Of a DNA stretch of 64,000 bases, positions 24,337-36,069 are shown one piece after another. Positions within the stretch are counted from its first letter, which is position 1. Each line of letters opens with the position of its first letter. A program made the position numbers and the translations under genes. The DNA comes from Heloderma charlesbogerti (lineage: Eukaryota > Chordata > Lepidosauria > Squamata > Helodermatidae): NCBI GenBank assembly GCA_026122225.1, contig JANEZZ010001895.1:186001-250000 (forward strand). Direction: 5' to 3'. The notes under the pieces are model-generated. The model was not told the DNA's origin. It ran no database searches and worked only from the letters and a program-made list of their open reading frames with translations.

Positions 24337-25220
24337 AATTTTGCTTCATTTTGTTCCAGGCCAATAGGGTTTTGTATTTAATTAAATCAGCAACTGTTTG
24401 TTCTTTTTCTAACTACAAATACTTCAATTACATTATTTACAAAGTATTTTCCACAAGTATTATTTTACAAGTTAAGCTTGACATTACACCCTTCACAACA
24501 CGCACGCACGCACACACAGAAAAAGTTAACCACAGGGGACCTCCAGGGAACATAGCTCCTTGCCTAAAGGTGCTTCATTTTTAAATAGTTTATTTTTAGA
24601 TGCAAGGCTTTTGGGAAACTGAGCTATCTTTTAGGTCTATGACTTCTCTCTAAAAAGGCATGCCAGGTTGGTTATCAACACTGAATTCACTTTAAGGCCT
24701 AGGTTCATACAGGTTTGAAATTAATGTTAATAAAAATGGGTCTAAATGGACTGAAGTGAACCTCGGGTATGGGGGATCAGGAAACAGATTTGAGAGCTTT
24801 TAAACTCCCGCAAACACTCAATGGTTTCCTTGAAATCAGTGGGACAGTCCTCAGTTAAAAAAAAAACCCAAAGTGTATTATTTTCTTTTGGTTCTGTAAA
24901 GACTAGTTTTACATCTTGCACTAGAACACTGTGTGAGAAAAGTGAAATTAAGTTAAAAGATTATGTTCTGCTTGTGCAACAGCTTATGAACCTTCTTGCA
25001 GTAGCAGAAGTGTAACTACTAGATAACCTACTTATTATATAGCACTACGTGAACTCTGTTTACTGAACAGCACTAATTGCTATTTTCTGTCTGCTCAAGG
25101 TGCTTTGTATCCAACTTAGTGTAGAACAGCATTTTTCAGAGAAAACAGATGAAGACACCAAAATCATGAGTGCCCCCGGTCCCCGCCTTCTTTTAAGATT
25201 AGTAGTTTACTGAAATCTCT

Positions 25221-25433
25221 GGGCTGGATCCAGATTTAGGTATGTGCAGTTAGGCTGGTGAAACACATTTCTCCACTACCTCCTTACCACAGTAGCCCCT
25301 CCAACCCTCTGAAAGTGCTACACAGAGAGTCAAGAGAACCTGAGGAATGGGGTGGAGAGGGAGTATTGAGCAGAGGCAGCTTCTGTGAGTGGAAGCTTTC
25401 CCATCCATGGAAGGCAGATCCTGGATCCAACCC
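25221..25433. mobile_element. TIR element with GGATCCAG ends, copy 2
   Basis: GGGCTGGATCCAGA at the left is matched by the inverted TCCTGGATCCAACCC at the right, 213 bp, similar in ends to 1519-1814. Confidence 0.5.
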
Positions 25434-25540
25434 TCTGTCTTTTAAATGTTCGGTGTCACTTGTAAGACAATAGGAAATTGGCATACACATGTACTAAAGG
25501 CCTGTAATGTTAACAGCTAAAAGAGCAACCTCTTTACAAA

Positions 25541-25670
25541 TGCCACACAAAGGATTAAACAGAGTTATGTCAACGTCAAACAACTGGATGAAAATGCCAC
25601 ACAAATGCCACACAAAGGATTAAACAGAGTTATGTCAACGTCAAACAACTGGATGAAAATCGCTTAACTG
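25541..25670. repeat. 65-bp tandem duplication
   Basis: The unit starting TGCCACACAAAGGATTAAAC occurs at 25541 and 25606 and is essentially identical; a partial TGCCACACAAA unit lies between. Confidence 0.93.
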
Positions 25671-27089
25671 TAAAATATACATGCATGCTTTACTTATGAT
25701 TCAGTTAGATATGAGACCGTAGCATAGGACTAGACTTTCCTGCCTTCCAACTCCATCGGTTTACATCATTAATCAGAGATTTGTTGAGAATACTTAACAC
25801 GTTAACACACTATTATGACTTTGACCTGAGCCAACTAAATGGATGTGAGTGCCGTCTGTGTTAGAAGTGCAAGCAGTACCACCACATCTATGGCATCTTG
25901 AAGTTTATAGGACTAGGACATTATGTTTGCAGTATTCATGGGCACAGAGTTGACATTTACAAATAATGATAGATCTTTCTCCACCATACTGATAAGAGAA
26001 GTAGGAGATGTGGCTGTAAAATACTAATGTATTGACAGACTGGACCTGAACACACACACATACACCCAACCCCATACACAGGTCTAAGCAGCACCTCCTT
26101 CTCTGAAATTACACTCTAATTTAGTGTAAATAGTTAGGATAAACAGGCAGATGTAAGGAATGAAGTGGTAAGAAATGTAAGAAGTGCAACTTCACCCTGT
26201 CAATATGATGGGAAATATTGGCCAGAGTTTGGAGGAGTTTCACATCATGCTCTGCCAGAAATATTTGCAAAAAATCCAGCTATAAGTTCAAAAAGGAACA
26301 TTTTTCATTCTTGTCAGTGGTTTTAAGGTTGTCAAAAGCTTGCTGCACCTGCTGTTCTGCAGCTGTGAAAACAGATTGTAATTTTTGTTTTCTCCTCTGC
26401 CCCCTTTCCAATCATATGTAATTGTTTGTTCACATTGTAGCTCTCGCAATACTCAGGTTCCAAGCATTCTGTGCAATGCAATCAGACTGAACATGCAAAA
26501 GCAAATGTACAGGTAGGTAACACACAAGTGTTGCTCTCTTTCCTTCCAACCCACTATGAAAACTAGCATCTTCAAATACAAATATAGACCTCCCTTGACC
26601 CAGTACTCTCTTTTTGCATGTTGGGGGAGAGCTAACGTATATGAACAGGCTTCCACATTCAGTTCCAAAGAGAAAACAGCTCTAAATATACAAAGTGATT
26701 AGAAAAACCCATCCAAATAAAAAGTTCCATATGTGCATCCAGAGGTTGGGTATGGAGCTCTCTGTCCTAATTAGCAGCAGCCTGGTGTTGGAAAGTACAA
26801 ACTCATTAAGAGACAGAGCTTAAAATCTGGCATGCCAGCATTAGGATGAGAGATAATAACAGCTATGCTAGCACATCACTTCAGAACACAGTGCTGTGCC
26901 GGTAATGCAGGGAAGTTGTACTAGTATCACAGGAAGATCAGGATTAATGGTGGCTTAATGTTATATGGACCTGTAACAGGTTGCTCCCAAATTATAGGGG
27001 CCCTCAGTTAATTGCAGAAAAGTTACCTGAAAGGAGATCTAGTATTATTGTCTCCAAAAGGGCAAAGAACTGTTCTCTGCTGCCCCAGA

Positions 27090-27320
27090 AGGTAGGATCA
27101 GATCTAATGGGTTTAAGTTACCGGAGGGCAGATTTTCAACTGTACATTACGAGAAATTTCTTAATGGTAAGAGAAGTTGGACAATGGAACCAACGGGGAT
27201 GGCTGGCAGGGCTGTATAATCATCTGGTTGTGAATGCTCTAGCTCTGGATTTCCTGCCGCAAGCACAGGGTTGGACTTGGTAGCCTACAAGACTCCCCTC
27301 CAGCTCTGCTTCATCTAAGG
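27090..27320 (+). mobile_element. CR1 LINE 3' fragment
   Basis: GGGTTTAAGTTACCGGAGGG, GAGAAATTTCTTAATGGTAA, GGACAATGGAACCAACGGGG and GGTTGGACTTGGTAGCCTAC follow the CR1 C-terminal/3' UTR pattern in order. Confidence 0.75.
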
Positions 27321-27445
27321 CAGCCCTCCGCAACCTGGTGCCTTCGAAATATGTTGAACTACAACTCCTAGCATGCTGGCTGGGGCATGCTGCGAGTTGT
27401 GGTTCAACACATCTGGAGGCCACCAGGTTGAGGAAGGCTGATCTA
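27318..27445. mobile_element. Palindromic MITE (CCTCCAGATGTT family)
   Basis: CAACCTGGTGCCTTCGAAAT at the left and ACACATCTGGAGGCCACCAG at the right, with a GCATGC-centred palindrome inside. Confidence 0.7.
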
Positions 27446-27913
27446 AGGTAATTTGGTCCCTATTAACTGGAGTAATGCAGATAATGTCTTCTCCAAGAGA
27501 TGAAAGAAGTCAAACCTCTAAAACAACGGGAGTTCAAAATTTGTTTTCAAGGTTTTCCAGCTTTTAGATTGCATGCTTTGAAAATCTGCACTAGAATCCA
27601 ATCCTGAGCACCAGAAACGCTTTTACCAGGGCTATCATGCACTTAAAGAAATCTTAGTCCATTAGGCATATATATTTCAGCTGATCCATCAGTTAAATCT
27701 GCATATGAATAAAACAATACTTCTGAAGAAAAAAAGCACTCACTCTGATTTGACAACAGGCCCCAACTTAGAACAGGCACTCCCTCCTATGTGTGTGTGA
27801 GAGAAGGAGAAATGCCTATTTTAAGAAGATCATTTCATTTGTAAGTAATTCCATATATCTGCTGCTCAGTGACTTAGGGACACATTTCTAATCAAAATAT
27901 TTTAAGCCATTAA

Positions 27914-28338
27914 GGGCGCAATCCTATGGCTGCTAGACAGAGGCTAGATGGCCATAGGATTTTTCAGTTCTCGGGAACTGACCTTGGAGCCAGGGCCTCC
28001 CTAACCCCTCCACCTGCCCCTTGTAGGAGGTGTGGTTCGTCACCGATTCTGTGCTTGGAAGAGAAGCACAGAGTGGGGGAAAAGGGGGTGCTTCTGGGGG
28101 GTGGAGAGGGGTGGGATGACGGAAGCGCCAGTATGACACTTCCTATGTGTCACCCAGCCTCCCTCTCCCCCCTGGCTCCAAGCCTCTCAGGCTAGACAGC
28201 CGAAATCGGCCATCTAGCCACAAATGCAGGGCAGCCAGAGAGCAGAGAAGATCCCCTCCTTGTTCTGCCTGCCCTGCATTGGATAGTTGGTCGCTTCCAA
28301 GTTTGGAGGCGGCCAACTATTCCCGTAGGATTGCACCC
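27914..28338. mobile_element. PIF/Harbinger-like MITE, copy B
   Basis: The left end GGGCGCAATCCTATGG is complementary to the right end CGTAGGATTGCACCC, and TAA flanks both sides (27911-27913 and 28339-28341). It is 425 bp and GC-rich. Its right end matches the left end of the copy at 10192 in reverse. Confidence 0.7.
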
Positions 28339-29129
28339 TAAATGTGGCTGTCCCAATTTTTGCAAACAAAAATATAAACTTGGAATTTCCATACAGAGAT
28401 TGCTTGGGCCCAAAAAAGCAGACAGAGGAGAGAGGAAGATGCCTCCAGGCAGAGGGGATCTATACAACTAGAATATTGTGATCTTCCAGAAAAGCAAGAC
28501 AACTGACAGTGGTATTTCTCATCTGATTATCCATTTCTATTTCTACCATTGGTTTCATGGCCACATGTCTCCTGACAATTGCTAACCTGAATTTATGGCT
28601 TCTTCTAAATGATGAAGCTTCATTTACTTCCCCAATTAAATACTACATTAAGGTTGTCAGAACCATGACAGGTGCCCAGTGAGCCTGCATGCTTATTTCA
28701 TCACAGTGAGAGCAAGTAACTGAGTGCAAGTTTCAGAATTCCATATTTCCTCATGCACAGGTTCCTCTGGAAAGTGAATGACGATGGAATGAAAACAGAA
28801 GAGGCCTCTTTTTGCATTCAGCATTCCAAAAGAAATGGCATTTTTGTGGTTAATTACCTATGATCAAGTATCCTTAAAAAAAAACTAATTTCCTGCGCAT
28901 GTATTTCAAACAACATTGCCATTCATTCACACAGTATTTCTTACTACCCTTACTTAAAAAAATAAACAAACAAAACAGAACAAAATAAACTCAGCACATT
29001 CCCCTTTACGGAATCAAAATGGTGATTTCAAAACGCTCCAAGTATATATTCCCCGCTCCCCACCTCCTTTGGAGGTCAATTTAAATTTTGTGACTTCAAT
29101 GCAAAGGCAAAATATGGCACAAAAGAATG
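28339..29129. other. AT-rich sequence beyond the LRP5 3' UTR
   Basis: No recognised repeat. Part of it could be an extended 3' UTR if a more distal polyadenylation site is used. Confidence 0.4.
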
Positions 29130-29321
29130 GATATTAAGTTAAAAAAACACAACTTATAAATATTCTTTCGCTGTACAGTTTTCACAGCCCTGGCCCACCC
29201 ATTTTTATTCACATTTTTTTAAAGTTCCCACCCCATTTTAGAACATAAAATATATATTTTAAAATCTTTGTTCATATTTAAAATATATTTACAGAAAAAA
29301 GACAAGTTCCTTCTGCTGAAA
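29130..29321 (-). other. LRP5: LRP5 3' UTR (probable extent)
   Basis: The stretch after the stop is AT-rich. It carries TGTAAATATATTTTAAATA, an AATAAA at 29204-29209 and an AATATTTATAA motif near 29155-29165, arranged much like the short LRP5 3' UTR known in mammals. Where cleavage occurs is inferred; it could lie a little further left. Confidence 0.6.
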
Positions 29322-29583
29322 TCATGAAGAGTCTGTACAAGGAGACGGGGGAGGGGGATAGAGGTGGAAGTAACTTCGCTCTGTGGCTGGAGAGGGTGGA
29401 CAACTCTCTTCTGCTGACATATACTGGCTGCGGGGAGTGGGAGGAGGTGGATAAGGATCCGAGTCTGAATTTAGATCTATGTAGTATTTATTGGCTTTCC
29501 ACCGGCTTGTAGTGTAGTCACTGTCACATACGTCAGTGCTGCAAGGAGTAGTTGGTGGAGCTATCCCCCTTATAAGATAGGGC
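29322..29583 (-). CDS. LRP5: LRP5 exon 23: C-terminal tail with PPPSP motifs 2-5 and stop
   Basis: This last coding exon follows a tattttccag acceptor. It reads [76 protein letters not shown], then [11 protein letters not shown] and a TGA stop (29322-29324). [26 protein letters not shown] and [11 protein letters not shown] are motifs 2-5. The CTDSS end is the normal C-terminus of LRP5/6. No disruption is seen. Confidence 0.98.
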
Positions 29584-29839
29584 CTGGAAAATAACACCGA
29601 AGTTATTTGTGTGGTAAAAATATACATTTGACAGAGAAAAGCATAATTAATACTTACATAGACACAAAAACAAACAGTGTGCTTGTTAGAAAAAAAGGGG
29701 GGAGAAACAGGCGTTGAAGAGTTAGCACTTTCCCCCCATCCGCACCAACAATATGATTGGCGGCAATTGTTAGGAGGCAATTATGATAGCTGGTGCCCAG
29801 ATTACACTTCAGTGATACAGGAAAACTGATGTTATATCC

Positions 29840-29905
29840 ACGTCAGCCTCCCTGTGCACTGACACTATCTTTGGAGACTTCCATCTGAGGTGAGAGCCTT
29901 CTTGG
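29840..29905 (+). mobile_element. L2 LINE 3' fragment, left part (split by L1)
   Basis: It ends with GAGAGCCTTCTTGG at 29892-29905, and the same L2 sequence resumes at 30215 after an inserted L1, so the two parts are one element. Confidence 0.6.
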
Positions 29906-30214
29906 ATTCTCTGTGCCTTCTTGACAGCTAAAAGACTGATATTGCAACACTGGAAGGATACACGCTCACCTCCTATAACACAATGGATTGAGGACCTTAT
30001 AGCACTTTAAACATTTGAACAGGTGGCTTATAAACATCATCTTCAAATGGATACTTATTTGGATATCTGGTCCACTGTTGTTGAAGCCTATGTATAATTG
30101 CTAGTAAGATATTTTCAAATATATATGTATTTCATATGTATTCATTGCTATGGATATATACACATTTAGGCATGTATATTTTAAAACATTAAAAAAAAAT
30201 AAAAAGGAAAAAAA
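29906..30214 (+). mobile_element. 5'-truncated L1 insertion with poly(A) and 14-bp TSD
   Basis: The insert is 309 bp and ends in an A-rich tail. It is flanked by the exact 14-bp repeat GAGAGCCTTCTTGG (29892-29905 and 30215-30228). Its 5' part translates as KRLILQHWKDTRSPPITQWI, the C-terminal end of L1 ORF2. It lies in LRP5 intron 22, antisense to the gene. Confidence 0.85.
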
Positions 30215-30475
30215 GAGAGCCTTCTTGGTGGTGGTACCCTGCTTGTGGAATTCTCTTCACAGGAAGACTTGCCTGGCACCAACAGTATCTTTTCGTTGCC
30301 AGGCAAAGACAATTTTGTCCTCCTAAAGTTTAAATTGTTTTTAGATGCTGCTCCTGCTGTTTTTAATTGCATTTTCAAAACTATATTTGTATTTTATTTT
30401 GTTCTATTTTTTAATGTAAACCCGCCCTGGAAGCACGGGCAAAGGGTGGTATAGAAAATCTTTACAAAACAAAAC
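30215..30475 (+). mobile_element. L2 LINE 3' fragment, right part
   Basis: GTGGTGGTACCCTGCTTGTG, a T-rich stretch and ...GGGTGGTATAGAAAATCTTT, the usual L2 3' end. It continues the piece at 29840-29905. Confidence 0.7.
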
Positions 30476-30876
30476 CTTAATTGTAGTTGCAGAGAGGCTA
30501 CAACTTGTAGCTAAAGCCAAACCCACTGCCAATGGTTAAGAGCCAGCAAGGTCTGCCAGGCTTAATGAAAAGCTGTTTACTCTTAATCATTCAAGTGTCT
30601 CTTTGAGTACCATAAGCAGGGCCTTTGCTGGTCTTGTCTCCCCTCACTTGCCAGTGTCTGAATACACCTCTGAACAGTCCTATATCCCAATTCTAAAACA
30701 GTTGCATCAGAAAAATAACACATTCACTAATATAACAAAAGGTGACTCATGCTCAAACTACAGTGGAAACAGAATGAGGGGAGAGATTTTTAAGTTTTTA
30801 AAGTGTGAAGGTTTTAAGAAGTTAATTTTGGTTTACTGATATTAACATTGCATAAAGAATTCAAAAGGCTTGTTAC

Positions 30877-30974
30877 CTGTAAGATCTTGTTGTTGAAGGA
30901 ATGTTTGAGGAATAGAACATTTCTGTGTTATAGAGGGAGCGATCAGTGGCTGGTGAAGGTGGTGGATTGAGAAT
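30877..30974 (-). CDS. LRP5: LRP5 exon 22: first PPPSP motif
   Basis: It encodes [20 protein letters not shown] followed by [12 protein letters not shown], and leaves two bases of an Arg codon. [11 protein letters not shown] is the first of five PPP(S/T)Px(S/T) motifs, the main GSK3/CK1 site used for Axin recruitment in the family. The acceptor is attcctccacag and the donor GTAACA. It lies in a different frame from the longest nearby open frame, so it is easily missed. Confidence 0.95.
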
Positions 30975-31605
30975 CTGTGGAGGAATAAAATGAAAAGAAA
31001 TTGTTTAATATACCACATTGCTTTCTGGAGCCAAAGACATCTCTCTGGCCCCGGTGCACAGCATTGAAGAAGTGTCATTTCACACAAACAGCAACTCACA
31101 AAGCGGCATTCTGTGCATCCTTAGGCAGTATCCAGTACCGCTGCCGTACTCCCGCTTGATCTGTTGCATAAGTGGGACCCACCACTTGCACAACAGAAAG
31201 CTAGCGTTTCAGAAAACAACTCTGGAAAACAAGCGGAAACACTTGATTCTGGATTGAGACAGGTCAGAGGAGCTTCCTTCTGTAAGCTCTGCTGACTTGC
31301 CCTGCTCCAGAAATGAGCATTTCTATTCATTTTGTGTTGCCTTTACAACCGCTAACTCCTCGTTGCACTAGTGGCAGGTCCTGCTAGTGAACAGGCAGGC
31401 TTGGATACTGCACCACGAAAGCCAGCATTGTATGAATCTGCTCTAAGTCCTGGTTGTTTAATATGATCATAGAACCATGTCACTAACATATATCAATACA
31501 GAATAGTTTCTGTCTGAAATAGAGGGGGGAAATGAAATACTGACTGCACTTATTGCTAATCGTTTAATTAATATATTGACGGTATACTTTCTGTAATATT
31601 CTGTT

Positions 31606-31830
31606 TTCATATGAAGCTGTCTGATACCATCAGACCACTGGCCCACTTACTCCACTTTTGTTTGCACCAACTGGCAGCAGCTCTCCAGGGAGTCTCAGGC
31701 GGAGGTCTTCCCCAGCACTGCTGCCAGAGACACATTTTGCTAACTGGAAAATCCAAGCATTGCATTTGGGACCTCCTGCATGTAAAGCAGGTGGTCTTGA
31801 ACCTGCTCACACCCAGTGAGCTATTATCCT
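31606..31830 (-). mobile_element. tRNA-derived SINE, minus strand, diverged
   Basis: CATATGAAGCTGTCTGATAC, GCAGCAGCTCTCCAGGGAGT, GGGACCTCCTGCATGTAAAG and ACCCAGTGAGCTATT are, in reverse, the tail, body and head of the SINE also seen at 11188. Confidence 0.75.
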
Positions 31831-31839
31831 TGACTTTTG

Positions 31840-32148
31840 GGGGTGTTTTTGGACTTCTTCATAACTTCAATCATCCCAGAATGCAGGACATGGAATAATG
31901 GGCTCAAGTTACAGGAAGCCACATTCCGGCTGAACATCAGGAAAAACTTCCTGACTGTTAGAGCAATACAACAATGGAACCAATTACCTAGGGAGGTAGT
32001 GGGCTCTCCCACGCTGGAGGCATTCAAGATGAGGCTGGACAGCCATCTGTTGGGGATGCTGTGACTTGGATTCCTGCATTGAGTAGGGGGTTGGACTCGA
32101 TGGTCTTGTAGGCCCCTTCCAACCCTACTATTCTATGATTCTATAGAT
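31840..32148 (+). mobile_element. CR1 LINE 3' end
   Basis: An open frame reads LQEATFRLNIRKNFLTVRAI, then NQLPREVVGSPTLEAFKMRL, the C-terminus of CR1 ORF2. The 3' end has GGGTTGGACTCGATGGTCTT and the diagnostic repeated ATTCTATG tail. It lies in LRP5 intron 21. Confidence 0.92.
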
Positions 32149-32224
32149 TCTTCTGGACTTCTTCTGGAGGTTCTAACTGTTCAACATCCCCCTTTTGAAA
32201 GTTTAAGGATACCTAGTTTATTTA

Positions 32225-32345
32225 AACATTTCACTCAGTCCATACCAGCGTTGATGTAAGATATTTGAGGTGACTTGCTCAAGGTCACAGAAGCAAGCAA
32301 CAGAACTAGGAAAAAGCTTCTAATATCTAGTTTGACCCTGAGCTG
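32225..32345. mobile_element. MIR-like SINE fragment
   Basis: TGACTTGCTCAAGGTCACAG with flanking sequence resembles the CORE region of MIR-type SINEs. Confidence 0.55.
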
Positions 32346-33133
32346 CCAACATCTGAGACAAGGGCACAACTGAATGAAGATGAGTAGGGAAGCACTGTCC
32401 CCTTATGCAGGACCCCCAAAACACATCACAAAATAAAATGGTCACGTTCGACCAATCAGTATAAGTCTGCTCTCGAGTTTTCTTTCTACTTCCTGCTTTG
32501 TTTACTAAAATGATTTTTATTTAAGGGGAAATGGGTCAGAGGATTTCGGCTGGTTCATAAAGATCCACGACAAATTCAGTGTAAGTAAACAGTAGATGGA
32601 ATGTTTCACCTTTAAGGCACCCCATCATCTTTGACCAAGTGCCTCTCTTTGTTTTCTCACTCTGGCTTATGCTCACGGGACTACACAGTACCAAGTGACC
32701 CAGCAGGTCAGCAACATCAAAAAGTTCACAAAGAACAGAATGATTACTCTTTCGGAGAAAACATGACACAAGAACGCAAACATTCAGAAGACTGTTCTCA
32801 AAGGTCATAATCTTAACAAAAACATGTCCTACAAAATCTTACACTGTTTACTCATTAGCAGACTCACTGATCATTTTAACTCCTCTGGGATTGTTCTGGA
32901 GAACAGTTTCATTATTGTTCAGTGAACCGAACAAGAGGATGCCCAACACCTTCAGTGGGTACTAGGCTGGCCTGCAAATAACAGGCTACAACTTCCAAGG
33001 ACAACCTTATTCTTGACTGACTCATCCTTAGGACATGGTTATGATGTTTATTTTTGTTTTATTATATGGCTAATTTTTTAGCTGTGAACAGGGGAAAGAG
33101 GAGAAAATGACTTCTATCCTTTTCAAAACTTAC

Positions 33134-33273
33134 CTGTGGATAGAAAGTGGCTTTGGTACTAGATGAGCTACTAGAGGAGGCCCCAGTTACATGGTTTCGG
33201 TCATAAAGAGGGGCACCACTGCTTCCTCCCATCAGGCTCATGGAGCTGATCATAGATTTTCCACAAGAGATGC
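33134..33273 (-). CDS. LRP5: LRP5 exon 21: proximal cytoplasmic tail, Ser-rich
   Basis: Starting after a catgtag acceptor, it encodes [19 protein letters not shown], then [12 protein letters not shown], then a run of seven serines, then TKATFYPQ. This is the conserved region just before the first PPPSP motif. The donor is GTAAGT and the exon ends in phase 0. Confidence 0.97.
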
Positions 33274-33799
33274 CTACATGGATATAACAAGATTGGACTG
33301 CAGTTTCTAGTAGACAAGAATTTACATACTCATTGAAATCAACTGAAATAAGTTATTGTAGTTATGCACATCTATGTGGTCTGCAAAACCCTTCTCAGTT
33401 TTATCACAAAGCTCCTTGTCTTATGTAAAGATAAAGGCATTTCTCTTTAAGTGATCAGACAGAAGGATCCCTTGCTATAGGAATTTCTATTCTTCCTTGA
33501 ATATTAGAACTTAAGGGCTTTCTGCACAGTCAGCCTTAAACAGATCTTAGCTTTGCACAAAATTCCAGTAAGCCCCTTTCTAAACACCAAACACACTGCT
33601 AATGGATTTGGGGGAGGGGGTGGCTTGCTGCTGTTGACCACCTTGCTTTTTTCTAAAAATGTGTTGATGTGTGTTCCCAAATAAGATCAGAGTAGCCCTA
33701 ATGCTTAAAACAAATTTTAAAATTCAGAAAACAGCAGGGCATTGCTGGGGGTTGGGACATGGAAGAGAGCAATAAGCATCCCTGTGCTGAAGTTCTGCC

Positions 33800-34455
33800 T
33801 CAGTTATGCATGCTCTAATTACATCTGGACTGGACTACTGCAATGTCCTCTATGTGGGGCTGCCTTTGAAGACACTTCAAGCTGTTACAGAATGCAGCTG
33901 CTATAGTCTGTTGGGGCTAGATGGTTGAATCATGTTATACCAATTCTGTACCAGTTGCACTGATTGCCAGTGTTTCTGGGCCCAATTCAAAGTGATGATT
34001 TTGTTCTTGAAAGAGTTAAATGGTTTGGGTCCAGGTTATTTGACGGATTATCTACACCCTTATGAACTTGCCCATATGTTAAGATTATTGTTGGAGGCCT
34101 TACTTATTGGCCCGCCATCAAGATCTGTACAGTTGGCAGGCACTCGAGATAGGGCCTTCTCAGTGGTTGCCCCGATCTATGAAACTTCCCTACGAAGATA
34201 TCCATCTTTTCTTTCCTTTTTTAAAGAGGGGTTTTAAACTGTATTTGTTTTCTTTGGCTTTTGAAAGATTTTTGTATTATATATGCTGCACTTGTTATTG
34301 GTTTATTTTTAAATTGGTTTTTAAAAATTTGATTTTATGAACGTTACACTGATATAGAATTGTACATTTTGTATCGTAAGCCACCGTGGGAAGACTGCAG
34401 TCTTGAAAGGCAGCTCAGAAATACATTAAACAATCAAATAAATAAATAAAACACA
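33800..34455 (+). mobile_element. L2 LINE 3' fragment
   Basis: CTGGACTACTGCAATGTCCT, CCCAATTCAAAGTGATGATT, then ...GCCACCGTGGGAAGACTGC and an (AAAT)n tail at 34430-34450. Frames are broken. It lies in LRP5 intron 20. Confidence 0.8.
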
Positions 34456-35137
34456 CAAGAGTGAACATGGTTCTCAAGAACATGTTTCACATGGGATTAA
34501 AATAAGGGGAAAGAGTTTTTAGTATACCTGCCCCTTAATATGAGAGGAGCTAGGTTAGCAACAGCAATAAGGAGAATAATAGAAGAATGGGTTAAGGACC
34601 AAAAGCCAGACCACTGGCTTCAGGGAGCTCAAATGTGCACATGGTCTCCTCTATTTATTTTGATGGAAATGGCAGCTCCATATGCACAAGGGTTACATAT
34701 GCCAAGGACATTCTCCACTGATGTGAATGGAACAGCCTGCATATAGAGGAGCTCTATGCGTTCACTGCAGGGCCCCATTGTTCTGGATTGGGGTGAGTAT
34801 CTCATATGGAATGGAAGTAGTCTTGTTTTCATTTTATGTATGGGGAGCAGAGGCACAAGGAGAATGGCCTGACAAGAGTTATACAAAGAGTCTATAGTCA
34901 AAGCTCTGATTTCAATCTAGATGTGTGAGCAACCAAGTCAGCTTCAAAAGTTTGCCCTCCCTTCTTGTTTCAAATAAGTATTAAGCTGCCATATATTCTG
35001 GTATATCATGATAGGAACAATACAACAATGACAATCATAAGCATCATTAAGCTGCTATTTGACATGTTGTGAAGGTAAGGGGGGAATGCAAGGAACATAA
35101 TATTAAGAATTAGATGCAACCGCTGGGCCATCCTTAC

Positions 35138-35374
35138 CAGTAAAAGTGCCGTGCTGAGAACTCCCTGGAGCAATAAAATTTAAGGGGACGTGAGGTGTGC
35201 CGCTGACGTATTCGTGTGGAAAAGGACCATTGGGCCCAGCATAACGTTGACATACCACCCGCTGGCAAACAAAGTACATTCCTCCCATGACGAAAAGGGA
35301 AAGGATGATACCAATGACTGGCCCAATAGCACTACTGTGGGGCTGGGACTCATCTGAGGAGGATTTAATTTTCC
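35138..35374 (-). CDS. LRP5: LRP5 exon 20: juxtamembrane region and transmembrane helix
   Basis: The exon reads [14 protein letters not shown], then the hydrophobic stretch [20 protein letters not shown], which is the single transmembrane helix. It is followed by [12 protein letters not shown] and [20 protein letters not shown], ending SSQHGTFTG. The basic CQRVVCQRY segment at the cytoplasmic face fits a type I orientation. The acceptor is ttttttacag and the donor GTAAGG, leaving one G for the Gly codon shared with exon 21. Confidence 0.97.
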
Positions 35375-35967
35375 CTGTAAAAAATAAATAATGATAAATT
35401 AAAATTAATTTGATGTAGATGCTCTGGACTAAGCTCCACAAAGGAAGCCAGATTATGGCATATTTGTGGATTTTTTAATTCTATCTTCTCACATTTGAGG
35501 AACCTTACAAAATTTGAGAATAAAAACAGTACAGTAACGTAAAATGTCTTTTTGGGCATGTGCCCCCCTCCCCATTGTTAGCAGTATCAATCAGTCACAC
35601 TCTCTGAAGATGGGGCCATAGATAATTATACGCCAAACCACTTTTTCCAGCAATGTACAATACAAATATAGGAGTTCAGCTGCCATCTTTGAGAGTATAC
35701 ATGTTTTCTTTTGAGGCTACCCTGTCCACAGCCCTTAACACTGTTACTTTCAAACAAGAGTCAATTTGCATTCAAAGTTATCAAGACAGTGGATGCAATT
35801 CAGGAACATTAAAATCAAAGGGAGCTTTGACATGTTGTACAGTGTCAGTTGGACAGCAGTTGGAAATGGATGAACAGAGAACAATGGGAGGGGGCTTGAA
35901 AAATAATGAATCAGAGGCATATTCGGGACTAAAGGCGCAATCCTATGCATGTTCATAAAGAAAAAAG

Positions 35968-36045
35968 TCCTACCACTCCCAGCATGCCTCAGCCAGTTCA
36001 AGTCCAGCACACCCAGAGGGCACCAGTTTGGGAAAGGCTGGACTA
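35968..36045. mobile_element. Partial palindromic MITE (CCTCCAGATGTT family)
   Basis: Only the right half is clear: CCAGAGGGCACCAGTTTGGG then AAAGGCTGGAC. Confidence 0.45.
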
Positions 36046-36058
36046 ATAAATGATCTGT

Positions 36059-36069
36059 AGCATTTCCTC
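36059..36069. repeat. Target-site duplication of BovB copy 2, left
   Basis: AGCATTTCCTC here is repeated exactly at 39278-39288 on the other side of the element. Confidence 0.9.

Larger units (their letters stand above)
24337..27089. other. Mostly unrecognised non-coding sequence
   Basis: Includes an (ACGC)n-like tract near 24500, a TIR element at 25221-25433 and a 65-bp tandem duplication at 25541-25670. No exon-like signals were recognised. Confidence 0.5.

Noticed and set aside
14968..25670. CRISPR-like arrays
   Set aside because: The tandem duplications have only two units and no spacers; the host is a vertebrate.
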